Below are positions 7,514-14,863 of a DNA stretch of 64,000 bases, piece after piece. The DNA is taken from the NCBI GenBank assembly GCA_963791545.1, contig CAWBSR010000018.1, positions 1-64,000 on the forward strand, in the 5' to 3' direction. Each line of letters begins with the position of its first letter. Positions within the stretch are counted from its first letter, which is position 1. The translations under genes were made by a program, and so were the position numbers. The notes below the pieces were generated by a model. The model searched no databases. It was given only the letters and a program-made list of their open reading frames with translations, and was not told where the DNA came from. Source of the stretch: JALYXV01 sp963791545. GTDB taxonomy: Bacteria > Actinomycetota > Acidimicrobiia > Acidimicrobiales > Palsa-688.

Positions 7514-8510
7514 CTACCTACCGGACAGCGGTGCCTGCCACTCCACGACCGTCCCGACCTCGGGGCCGCCTTTGATCTCGAAGCGCCCCCCCAAACGCTC
7601 GGCCCGGGTCCGCATGTTGCGCAGCCCGTGGCCCCCCGCCGACGGGGCACTCCCCTCCGGGAAGCCGATGCCGTGGTCGCTGACCCGCAGGACGACGTCG
7701 ACCCCGGCGGGCCTGGGCGTGGCGGGCTGCGTTGGACAGCGTCTCGCTCAGGGTGGCCAGCACTTCGTCCCGCCAGTGGCTCCGACACCGTGGTGTCGAC
7801 CAGACCCGAGAAGGTGACCCGGGAGTCGAACCCGAGCACCGGACCCAGCTCCTGGGTCAAGTCGAGCACCTTGCAACCGCAGGCCGGCTTCGTGCCCCGG
7901 TCGAGGTGCCTCCATGTGGAAGCTGACGGTGCGGGTCTAGCGCACCGTTGTGTCCAGGTCGTCGGCCAGGGAGGCCAGTCGCTGCTGGGCGTGGGTGTCG
8001 GTCACCAGGCGGCCCGTCGCCTGCAGGGACAGACCGATGGAGAACAACCGCTGGATCCCGCTGTCGTGCAGGTCCCAAGCGATGCGTTCCTGGTCCTCCA
8101 GCAGGATGATGCGCTGCGGCCGCTGCCGGCTGCGGTCCTGCTCCAGCGCCCCCCCGCCTGGGCCGCCAAGGATCGCATCATTCCAGATCGGCGGCCGAGA
8201 ACGGCAGCGACCCGCTGGCCCGAGCCACCGACAAGGTGCCGAAGGGCCGCCCCTCGGCCACCAAGGCCACGAACACCGACGGCCCGATCTGGCCCGCGTG
8301 GACCTGGGGTTGGGCCACCCGGTAGTCCTGGGAGGCATCCTCGAGCACCGCCACCTCGCCCGTCTCCAGGACGTCGCCCGACACGCTGCCCGCGCGGGGG
8401 TAACGACTCCCCAACAGCGCCGTGGCGATCGGTCCCTCGGCCACCTCGAGGACCAGTCGGTCACGGGCCCAGGTCAGGGCCGTCGCCTGGTCATGGGCGT
8501 GGCCCGGGAG
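7514..8510 (-). pseudogene. GAF-domain sensor histidine kinase (DevS/NarL-partner type), multiply frameshifted
   Basis: Pieces in different minus-strand frames line up in the order of one kinase. First comes a GAF part (EVAVLEDASQDYRVAQPQVH, FGTLSVARASGSLPFSAADL). Next is the HisKA_3 phospho-acceptor region (DQERIAWDLHDSGIQRLFSI, histidine in DLHD). Last is the ATPase part (LATLSETLSNAARHAQA N-box, VSDHGIGFPEG G1 box, GGHGLRNMRTRAERLGG). At least four frame changes and a TAG interrupt it, so it cannot be made as one protein. Its 5' end is fused to a sigma-70 remnant rather than to a normal kinase N-terminus. It ends at a TAG (7514-7516). Bases 7346-7513, between it and the tRNA, hold nothing identifiable. 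Confidence 0.82.
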
Positions 8511-8730
8511 TTGTATGAGGCGCCGGTCGTCGCCCAACGAAGGCAGGATGGCCTGGCGGATCCACCAGGTGGCGTAGGTCGAGAACTTCCAGCCGCGCCG
8601 CCAGCCCCTCCTGGCCCGCCTGCCCGAGGCGGGCCTCCTCGTCTCGGTCGAGCAGCCTCTGGCCGCCGATGTCGTCCAAATACAGCCGAACTGGGTCGGT
8701 AGGACCCCGAACCCGGATTCGCACCCGCAT
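8511..8730 (-). pseudogene. Primary-type sigma-70 factor remnant, internally deleted and fused to the kinase remnant
   Basis: From ATG 8730 the frame encodes a sigma-70 region 1.2 (DPVRLYLDDIGGQRLLDRDE, then EARLGQAGQEGLAARLE). Around 8590 the coherent sequence jumps one frame to KFSTYATWWIRQAI, the diagnostic region 2.3-2.4 core. DDRRLIQLP follows, corresponding to the RTIRLP start of region 3. The roughly 50-60 residues between (regions 2.1-2.2, core-polymerase binding) are missing, and regions 3.1 onward are replaced by the GAF sequence of the kinase remnant. This is clear residue-level homology to RpoD/HrdB-type group 1/2 sigma factors, but not a functional gene. Confidence 0.8.
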
Positions 8731-8865
8731 CTGCCATGAGCCAACGGTACGGGTGCCACCCGCTGCCCTACCAGGGCAGTCGGATGGTTGCGGGAGGGAC
8801 GAAAGTCCCAACCTGGTGCGGACCGTGGGCGGCGGCAAGGACTGCCGAGCCGGTAGCGTCGGCGG

Positions 8866-9777
8866 GTGGCCCGCCAGACCCAGGAACCGAAGGCCAGCAC
8901 GGGACGGGGCACGGCCGCAGTCGTCATCGCAGTGATTTGCTGGGGCCTCGGCAACGTCCTGGTCAAGTACATCCGGCTTCCGGGTTTGGGCGTGGCGTTC
9001 TACCGGCTGGTTATCGGAGCGGTCGTCTACTCGGTGATACTGCGGCTCACGGGCGGCCGGTTGAATAGGAAGACCATCCTGATCGCGGCCCCGGGCGGGA
9101 TCGCCTTCGGACTGGACATGGCGCTGTTCTTCGTGTCGCTCAAGCACACGTCGGTCGCCGATGCCAGCGTCATCACGGCGCTTCAGCCGGCGCTGGTGTT
9201 TCTGGTGGCGGGCAGGCTCTTCGGCGAGCGCCTCAGCCGACGCATGATCAGCTGGACCGGGATCGCCGTCATAGGCGTCGTGGTTGCCATCGCGGGGTCG
9301 GCGTCGACCGCGGGCCGTTCCCTCTTCGGGGATCTGGCCGCGGCGGCGTCACTGTTCGCCTGGTCGTACTACTTCGTGGCATCCAAGCAGGCCCGGCGCC
9401 AGCTCACCGCCTTTGAATATCAAGCCGGCATGACCGTGGTGGCCGCCTTCGTCATCGCCCCGCTGGCCCTGGCGGAGCCCCACAACCTGCGGGTCCCCGA
9501 CCTGGCGACGGTGGGCTGGCTCCTCCTGATGGTCTGCGTCCCGGGCGGGGGCCATCTCCTCGTCAACTGGGCCCACCGCTATTGCACCATCACCCTGGCG
9601 TCCACCTTGACGCTGGGAATACCGGTCGTCGGTGTCCTGGCGGCCGCAATCCTGCTGGGCGAGCCGGTCACCGGCATCCAGATCGTGGGTATCGGGCTGG
9701 CCCTGGTTGCCCTGGGGATGGTGGTCCGCCGGCCCCCGCCGGTGGAAATTGCGGGAGCTCCCGAGCCTCCGGTCTAG
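8866..9777 (+). CDS. EamA/DMT-superfamily transporter
   Basis: 303 residues with about ten hydrophobic helices arranged as two EamA repeats, for example AAVVIAVICWGLGNVLVKY at the N-terminus and IVGIGLALVALGMVV at the C-terminus. Conserved signals are ADASVITALQPALVFLVAG (end of the first repeat) and TLTLGIPVVGVLAAAILLGE in the second, with the GE before the last helix. Drug/metabolite transporters of this family export small metabolites; the substrate cannot be read from sequence. The GTG at 8866 gives a short hydrophilic N-tail before helix 1. It is divergent from the sigma/kinase remnant and apparently monocistronic. Confidence 0.9.
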   Translation: MARQTQEPKASTGRGTAAVVIAVICWGLGNVLVKYIRLPGLGVAFYRLVIGAVVYSVILRLTGGRLNRKTILIAAPGGIAFGLDMALFFVSLKHTSVADASVITALQPALVFLVAGRLFGERLSRRMISWTGIAVIGVVVAIAGSASTAGRSLFGDLAAAASLFAWSYYFVASKQARRQLTAFEYQAGMTVVAAFVIAPLALAEPHNLRVPDLATVGWLLLMVCVPGGGHLLVNWAHRYCTITLASTLTLGIPVVGVLAAAILLGEPVTGIQIVGIGLALVALGMVVRRPPPVEIAGAPEPPV

Positions 9778-9801
9778 ACATCCACCCCTTCCAGGACAAG
9801 G

Positions 9802-10002
9802 TCAGTCGCAGCAGGAATCCCGCCAGCCGCACTGACCGCAGCGGTAGTGGGCGTGCTCGGCCCGCAGGGGCCCGTCGCAGTGGGGGCAGCCGGCGAACAG
9901 GCCACGCGGCGAGCGCGGGGCCGGCTCCGCCTCGGTGTCGGGACTGCGCTCGGGAGTGCGCTCGGGAGTGCGCTCGGGACTGCGCTCGGGGGCAGGCTGC
10001 AT
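9802..10002 (-). CDS. Small zinc-ribbon protein with a repeated ERTP/ERSP segment
   Basis: From ATG 10002, 66 residues. The C-terminal half is a zinc ribbon: CPHCDGPL then YRCGQCGWRDSCCD, i.e. two CxxC knuckles plus an RDSCCD end. I recall that ending from many small actinobacterial zinc-ribbon proteins of unknown role. The N-terminal half is low-complexity, ERSPERTPERTPERSP, encoded by four 12-bp repeats. No membrane segment or signal peptide is seen. It lies between convergent EamA and divergent ABC-F genes. The frame stays open upstream to 10146, but the ABC-F start region is there and the ATG at 10002 is the simplest choice. Confidence 0.6.
   Translation of the reverse strand: MQPAPERSPERTPERTPERSPDTEAEPAPRSPRGLFAGCPHCDGPLRAEHAHYRCGQCGWRDSCCD
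9939..9986 (-). repeat. Four tandem 12-bp repeats inside the zinc-ribbon gene
   Basis: On the plus strand the unit CGGGACTGCGCT/CGGGAGTGCGCT occurs four times head to tail (outer copies with ACT, inner copies with AGT). Being 12 bp, copy-number change would add or remove four residues (ERSP/ERTP) without changing frame. Confidence 0.9.
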
Positions 10003-10089
10003 GGCCCGAGTCTGCCCGGCGTCGCCGCAGGGGGCGCGGATCGCGGGGGGTGGCCGCCATCTGGCCGGCTCCAGGTAGCGTCTCCGCCC

Positions 10090-11715
10090 GTGTTGGCGGC
10101 TAGGAACGTCTCGGTGAGTCGGGGCAACCAGGTCATCTTGGATCATGTCAACCTGACGGTCGGGCCGGGCACCCGGGTCGGCATCGTGGGGCCCAACGGC
10201 ATCGGCAAGACCACCCTGCTGCGCGTCCTGGCAGGATTCCAGCCGGCCGACTCCGGCGTCGTAGAACGCACCCCCGGCTCTCTCACCATCGGTTACCTCG
10301 AGCAGGAGCGCGGAGCGGTCGCGGGAGAGACCGTGATGCAGTACCTGGCCCGGCGCACCGGCGTGGCCGCGGCGTCAACGGCCCTGGACCATCACACCGC
10401 GGACCTGGCCGCCGACCCCGCCGCGGAGACGGTGGCGGCCTATACCGAAGCACTCGACGCCTTCCTGGCCCGAGGTGGCGACGACTTCGAGGCCCGGGCG
10501 GCGGCCGTCTGCGGCGAGGTCGGCCTCGCCGACCGCCTGGCCGTGGCGGTGAGCGACCTGTCGGGGGGCCAAGCGGCCCGGGCCGGCCTGGCGGCCATCC
10601 TGCTGGCCCGCTTCGACGTGTTCCTGCTCGACGAGCCGACCAACGACCTCGACTTCCGCGGCCTCGACCAACTCGAACGCTTTCTGGCCGGGGTCGCGGG
10701 CGGGGCGGCGGTGGTGTCACACGATCGCGCCTTTCTCGACCGGGCCATGGCCCGGATCGTGGAAATCGCCGAAGAGAGCCACCGGTCGGTGGAATACGCC
10801 GGGGGCTGGAGCGACTATGTCGAGGCCCGGGCCATGGGGCGCCGCCAGCAGGAAGAGGCGTACCGCCGCTTCGTCGAGGAACGCAGCCGCCTGAAGGAGC
10901 GGATCCGGACCCAGCGCACCTGGTCGGAACATGGGGTGGCGGCCCGCAAGCGCAAGCCCCGCGATCACGACAAGGCCCAGCAGGGGTTCTTCCAGGACCG
11001 CACCGAGAAGCAGGCGGCCAAGGTCCGGGCCAGCGAGAAGCGACTCGAGCGCCTGGGCGAAGTCGCCAAGCCGTGGGAGGGGTGGCAATTGCAGCTGTCG
11101 CTGGCGCCCGAGCGGCGCAGCGGCGACGTGGTGGCCCGCCTCACCGGGGCGGTGGCCGAACGCGGTTCGTTCACTCTCGGCCCCGTCGATCTGGAGATCG
11201 GCTGGGCCGACCGGATCGCCATCCTCGGTCCCAACGGCTCGGGCAAATCCACCCTGCTCCGTGTCATCCTGGGCGAGCAGCCGTTGGCGGCGGGAGAGCG
11301 GTGGGCCGGGCCCTCGGTCACCTTCGGCACCCTGGACCAGGGTCGGGCCGGTCTCGCGGCGCCGTCGGGAGCGGTGCTGGCCAGCTTCATGGCGGCCACC
11401 AGGCTGCTGCAGGCCGAGGCTCGTTCCCTGCTGGCCAAGTTCGGGCTCGGCCCCGACCACACGGCCCGGCCGCTGAGCGCGCTGTCCCCGGGGGAGCGGA
11501 CCCGCCTCATCCTGGCCGCCCTCATGGCAGGGGGGATCAACTGCCTCGTCCTCGACGAGCCCACCAACCACCTGGACCTGCCTGCCATCGAGCAGTTGGA
11601 GACCGCCCTCAACGCATTCGAAGGAACGTTGATCTGCGTGAGCCATGATCGCTGGCTGTTGGAGGCGGTCGAGTTCGATCGGTCGATCGAGGTGGACGCC
11701 GGGCAGGTGGTGTGA
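10090..11715 (+). CDS. ABC-F family ATPase (duplicated ABC domains, no membrane domain)
   Basis: About 541 residues from GTG 10090 (VLAARNVSVSRGNQ). Domain 1 has Walker A GPNGIGKTT, signature LSGGQAARAGLA and Walker B FLLDEPTNDLDF. A charged linker of about 80 residues follows (AMGRRQQEEAYRRF ... AARKRKPRDHDKAQQGFF). Domain 2 has Walker A GPNGSGKST, signature LSPGERTRLILA and Walker B LVLDEPTNHLDL. This tandem layout with the basic inter-domain linker is the ABC-F pattern of ribosome-acting proteins, some of which give resistance to antibiotics that bind the large subunit and others of which act in translation. Which applies here is not decided by the sequence. The same frame is open upstream to 9847, but that part overlaps the opposite-strand zinc-ribbon gene and is not conserved. 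Confidence 0.9.
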   Translation: MLAARNVSVSRGNQVILDHVNLTVGPGTRVGIVGPNGIGKTTLLRVLAGFQPADSGVVERTPGSLTIGYLEQERGAVAGETVMQYLARRTGVAAASTALDHHTADLAADPAAETVAAYTEALDAFLARGGDDFEARAAAVCGEVGLADRLAVAVSDLSGGQAARAGLAAILLARFDVFLLDEPTNDLDFRGLDQLERFLAGVAGGAAVVSHDRAFLDRAMARIVEIAEESHRSVEYAGGWSDYVEARAMGRRQQEEAYRRFVEERSRLKERIRTQRTWSEHGVAARKRKPRDHDKAQQGFFQDRTEKQAAKVRASEKRLERLGEVAKPWEGWQLQLSLAPERRSGDVVARLTGAVAERGSFTLGPVDLEIGWADRIAILGPNGSGKSTLLRVILGEQPLAAGERWAGPSVTFGTLDQGRAGLAAPSGAVLASFMAATRLLQAEARSLLAKFGLGPDHTARPLSALSPGERTRLILAALMAGGINCLVLDEPTNHLDLPAIEQLETALNAFEGTLICVSHDRWLLEAVEFDRSIEVDAGQVV

Positions 11716-11768
11716 GACCGGTACCTCCCTGTCCACAATCACCGACTGCCCGGAGACACCAGTTGCGA

Positions 11769-11787
11769 GGGGCACCAGTCGTGCCCC
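11769..11787. terminator. Stem-loop between convergent genes (candidate bidirectional terminator)
   Basis: GGGGCAC, 5-nt loop CAGTC, GTGCCCC: a perfect 7-bp stem lying between the ABC-F stop (11715) and the FMN-reductase stop (11794). There is no strong T-run, so efficiency is uncertain. Confidence 0.5.
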
Positions 11788-11793
11788 GGTTTG

Positions 11794-12339
11794 CTATTGC
11801 TGACCGGAGTCCAGGTGACGTTCCAGGGCAATAAACACCGCGGCTACTTGCGCTCTTGTGCCCTCGTCAGTAATCAGGCCGTCGCCCCCGACGGAATCCC
11901 TTGTTACCGGGATGTGCGCGCAGGCCTCCTCGACCAGAACGGTCCCGACATAACCGAGGACAATTCGAAGGGACTGGTGGGCGTTGGCGGCGCCCAGGTG
12001 GGAACCCGAGGCGTTTATCCAGGCCACCGGCTTCTGGTAGATCTCACCGCCGCCCACGCTCCAGTCCAGCAGGTTCTTGAACGAACCGGGGAGGGCCCCG
12101 GCGTATTCGGGAGTGGAAAACACGAGGGCGTCGGACGCCGCGATCTGGCCCCGCAGGTCCGCCACCGCCGGGTGGAGGGGCTCGACATCGTCGTCAGGAT
12201 TGAAATGGGGGAGACCGGCCAGGCCCTGGTAGCGGGTCACCTCCAAACCGGGCGGCGCGACCGACATCGCGGTGTCCAGCAGAGCCGTGTTGGTCGAGCC
12301 CCGGCGCAGGCTTCCCGAAATCAGCAGTATGCGCGGCAC
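11794..12339 (-). CDS. NADPH-dependent FMN reductase
   Basis: 181 residues of flavodoxin-like fold. The phosphate-binding loop is ISGSLRRGSTNTALL near the N-terminus, and the flavin loop STPEYAGALPGSFKNLLDW is the family hallmark. Such enzymes reduce FMN or quinone-like acceptors with NAD(P)H. The GTG at 12339 (VPRILLISGS) puts the first beta strand at the usual place. A longer frame from 12375 adds a non-conserved stretch. It is convergent with the ABC-F gene and downstream, on the same strand, of the Lsr2-like gene, separated by a strong stem-loop. Confidence 0.9.
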   Translation of the reverse strand: MPRILLISGSLRRGSTNTALLDTAMSVAPPGLEVTRYQGLAGLPHFNPDDDVEPLHPAVADLRGQIAASDALVFSTPEYAGALPGSFKNLLDWSVGGGEIYQKPVAWINASGSHLGAANAHQSLRIVLGYVGTVLVEEACAHIPVTRDSVGGDGLITDEGTRAQVAAVFIALERHLDSGQQ

Positions 12340-12409
12340 TGCCCCACGCCCCGACGCGGTTGGCGGCAATCCCATTCGGACGACGTGGCGGGCATCAGGA
12401 GGAACCTGG

Positions 12410-12451
12410 CGCCCTGAGGCATGGCCGGCGACCCAGCCGCGCCTCAGGGCG
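12410..12451 (-). terminator. 11-bp stem-loop just downstream of the Lsr2-like gene
   Basis: CGCCCTGAGGC (12410-12420) pairs perfectly with GCCTCAGGGCG (12441-12451) across a 20-nt loop. It begins 12 bp after the stop of the Lsr2-like gene on the minus strand and precedes the reductase start, the position expected for a terminator. No T-run follows. Confidence 0.55.
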
Positions 12452-12462
12452 AAACGGGTTGA

Positions 12463-13209
12463 CTAGCTGGCTGCCGCGGCGGACTTGCGAGGCCGACGCT
12501 TACGGGCGGCGGGGGTCGCCGAAGCGGAGGACCCGTTGCCGGCGGCCTCGTAGGCGGCCAACAGATCGCCTGGGATACGTCCCCGGTCGCTGACCTTGAG
12601 CCCGTTTTCCCGGGCCCACGCCCGTACCGCGCCGAGATCGTTCCGCTTGGCCGCGGTCGCTGACTTCGACGTGGATGCCGAGGCCCGGCGAGCCCGAGGG
12701 GCCTTGGCCGCCGCCGCGGTGGCTGCGGGTGGGCTGGAGGCCGCCGGAGTGCTCGATGCCTCGGCCGGCGCCGCTTCCGCGGCTGGGGCGGAAGACGAAG
12801 TGGAACTATTGGCGGCATCATAGGCGGCCAACAGGTCCCGGGGGATACGTCCCCGTTCGCTTACCTGGCGGCCGCTTTCCCGGGCCCAGGCCCGAACGGC
12901 GCTGAGATCGCCCCGCTTGGCGGTGGTGCCCCCAGTCGAAGTTCCCCGGCTTCGAGGGGGACGTGAGGCGGCGGTGGCGACCGCGGCGGGACGACGACCA
13001 CGACGACCGGTGACGCGGGTGCCGGCGTCCACGAACGACTTCAGCTGGGTGAGAAGGTCACCCAACTGGGAACCGTGGCTGTCGCAGAGGTCCACGACGT
13101 AGGCCGTGCCTTCCCAGCTGACCTTGCGGGTGGCACTTTCTCCGTCGGAGATTGTCCCTCCGCACACATCACAGGTATAGCTATAGCTGACGAGCTGTCT
13201 TTTGACCAT
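12463..13209 (-). CDS. Lsr2-like DNA-binding protein with N-terminal zinc finger and two C-terminal Lsr2 domains
   Basis: 248 residues. Residues 12-46 contain CDVCGG ... DLCDSH, a likely zinc site (CxxC and CxxH). After a basic Gly/Arg linker comes a first Lsr2-type DNA-binding domain (LSAVRAWARESGRQVSERGR, then IPRDLLAAYDAA). An Ala/Pro/Ser linker follows, then a second copy (LGAVRAWARENGLKVSDRGR, then IPGDLLAAYEAA) and a basic tail. Lsr2 proteins are actinobacterial nucleoid proteins that bind AT-rich, often foreign, DNA. Classical Lsr2 is about 110 residues with one DNA-binding domain and a dimerisation domain, so this duplicated, zinc-finger-bearing form is larger. The start is ATG 13209. 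The 267 bp upstream hold the promoter region, including an AT-rich patch near 13290, and no gene. Confidence 0.85.
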   Translation of the reverse strand: MVKRQLVSYSYTCDVCGGTISDGESATRKVSWEGTAYVVDLCDSHGSQLGDLLTQLKSFVDAGTRVTGRRGRRPAAVATAASRPPRSRGTSTGGTTAKRGDLSAVRAWARESGRQVSERGRIPRDLLAAYDAANSSTSSSAPAAEAAPAEASSTPAASSPPAATAAAAKAPRARRASASTSKSATAAKRNDLGAVRAWARENGLKVSDRGRIPGDLLAAYEAAGNGSSASATPAARKRRPRKSAAAAS

Positions 13210-13476
13210 CGGACTCCCTCACATGTCAAGACGTAACAGGGACACAATACGGGTTGTTAGAGGTATTTGCACGAGCAAAGAGGGGCAACTAGAAAATTTT
13301 CCGGGGCCCTGGCAATGGTGGCGGCGCTAAAACCAGGATCTCCCGTCAAACCTACACCGTAGGTCCGCAGAAACGGGTGACCCTTTTCGTGGCGTCGAAG
13401 CCGTCGATACCGCGGCGATACCCGGGTCATTCCGCCGGGCTTAGTCACGGTGAAAACGCGGCGCCTCGAACAGCTA

Positions 13477-14310
13477 TCATCCCGATGCCCCGAGGGGCTC
13501 GGTCACAAAGTCAATGAGCTGTTCCATGGCACCGACGAGTTCCGGCTCGAGATCCACGTAGGAGTTGACCGAGGCCAGTATCCGCCGCCACATCATGGCG
13601 GGATCGGCCACGCCCAACTTTTTGCACGCTCCGGACTTCCAATCGATTCCCCGGGGCACCTCGGGCCACACAGGAATGCCGACGACAGATGGTTTGACGG
13701 CCATCCACACGTCGATGAAGGGGGTTCCGGTGACGAGCACGTGGTTGTTCTTGATCGCGGTGACCAGCCGGGCTTCCTTGGTGCCCGGAATCAGGTGGTC
13801 CACCAGCACGCCAAGGCGCCGTTCCCGACTGGGCCCAAATTCCGCCACTACGGCGGCCAGATGATTCAGACCGTCCAAGCGTTCGACGACGACGCCCTCT
13901 ATCCGGAGATCGTCGCCCCAAACCCGCTCCACCAGTTCGGCATCATGGATCCCCTCAACCAAGATCCGGCTGGCCCGGGCCAGCCGGGCGCGCTGGGGCG
14001 CGACGGCCAGGGAACCCGACGCCGTGTGGGCGGGAGCCGACGGCCGGGAAGGCTTGGGCCCGATCAACGTGACCGTCCGGCCGGCGACGACGAAAGCTCC
14101 TGGCATCAGGCGAAAGAACCGCTCGAGGCCGGTCGCGCCTTTCAGTACGACACCATCGCGTTCGAAACGGGCGAAAACGCCGGTAAAGCCGCTGGCTTTG
14201 TGCGTCGCCCGCGATCCGAGAGAAGCCGTCACTGCGGGATACGTCCGCCCGAACTTCCCGGCATTGACGGGGTCCGCCAGGATGTCACCCTGACATTCAC
14301 GTCCACGCAC
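13477..14310 (-). CDS. DUF3097 domain protein
   Basis: 277 residues. The conserved core reads RILVEGIHDAELVERVWGDD, then VVVERLDGLNHLAAVV, RRLGVLVDHLIPGTKEARL and GTPFIDVW, which I recognise as DUF3097, widespread in actinobacteria. The ILVEGxHD ... DH pattern resembles a Toprim-like acidic site, but no biochemical role is established to my knowledge. An N-terminal PGAFVVAGRTVTLIGP element resembles a small beta domain. The start is GTG 14310. It is convergent with nothing close. The next gene, 265 bp away, runs in the opposite direction. Confidence 0.85.
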   Translation of the reverse strand: MRGRECQGDILADPVNAGKFGRTYPAVTASLGSRATHKASGFTGVFARFERDGVVLKGATGLERFFRLMPGAFVVAGRTVTLIGPKPSRPSAPAHTASGSLAVAPQRARLARASRILVEGIHDAELVERVWGDDLRIEGVVVERLDGLNHLAAVVAEFGPSRERRLGVLVDHLIPGTKEARLVTAIKNNHVLVTGTPFIDVWMAVKPSVVGIPVWPEVPRGIDWKSGACKKLGVADPAMMWRRILASVNSYVDLEPELVGAMEQLIDFVTEPLGASG

Positions 14311-14575
14311 GACTTGGAACCCTACCGACCCGGCGCCGGTGAATCGGTGATGCCGAGCGGTGTGTTAGCGGCCGCCTTGAGCGGCAACGGCCGTTCGTCC
14401 GAGACGGACCATTTCTCGATCATTCCGTTGCGGCGACCTGCGGGGGTTCCTTGAGATCACACCAGAAGACCGTTCCGCGGCGACCATTTGGTTTGCCACT
14501 GGGCCACCCGCGATGAGTTTGGCGGGCTGGACTCGTCCAAGCGGCGTGCCGCCAGGAAACATCAGGACAACGGTA

Positions 14576-14863
14576 ATGCTCCTGCGCGGCGATAGCGTGG
14601 TTGCCACCTGGAACCTCCCCAACGCTGACCGGCTCGATCTTTCGGTGGTCGACGACCTGGCCCGGATGCAATTGGCGGCTCGTCGCCTCGGGTGTTGCAT
14701 CCGGTTGCATCATCCGCCGGGTTCTCTGTGTGACCTCATCGCCCTGTCGGGGCTGGGCCGGGTGCTGCGGAGCGATCTAGTTGTCGAGATGGGCGGGCAG
14801 CCCGAAGGCGGCAAAGAGGTCGGTGTCGAGGAAGCTGTGGAATCCGGTGATCCGATCACCTGA
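14576..14863 (+). CDS. STAS-domain protein (anti-sigma-factor-antagonist-like)
   Basis: About 95 residues: VVATWNLPNADRLDLSVVDD, LARMQLAARRLGCCIRLHHP, LCDLIALSGLGRVL. This is the actinobacterial STAS pattern, although the usual phosphorylatable serine is not obvious. Members act in partner-switching or as small regulators. I chose ATG 14576 because AGGA lies 9 bases upstream and the domain begins at once; an ATG at 14513 in the same frame is possible. Its last 87 bp overlap the end of the convergent SigG-like gene, so the two transcripts are partly antisense. Confidence 0.7.
   Translation: MLLRGDSVVATWNLPNADRLDLSVVDDLARMQLAARRLGCCIRLHHPPGSLCDLIALSGLGRVLRSDLVVEMGGQPEGGKEVGVEEAVESGDPIT

Noticed and set aside
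8170..8190. In-frame TGA in the GAF/kinase remnant as a selenocysteine codon (next to tRNA-Sec)
   Set aside because: Homology does not continue in the same frame after the TGA; it resumes one base away, so it is a frameshift lesion. No SECIS-like hairpin is apparent.
7292..8518. A 408-codon plus-strand frame starting inside the tRNA-Sec
   Set aside because: It overlaps the tRNA and the antisense kinase remnant, and the product is Arg/Pro-rich without domain features.
13257..13448. 63-codon minus-strand frame upstream of the Lsr2-like gene
   Set aside because: No ribosome site, no recognisable similarity, and it lies in the promoter region; I treat 13210-13476 as non-coding.
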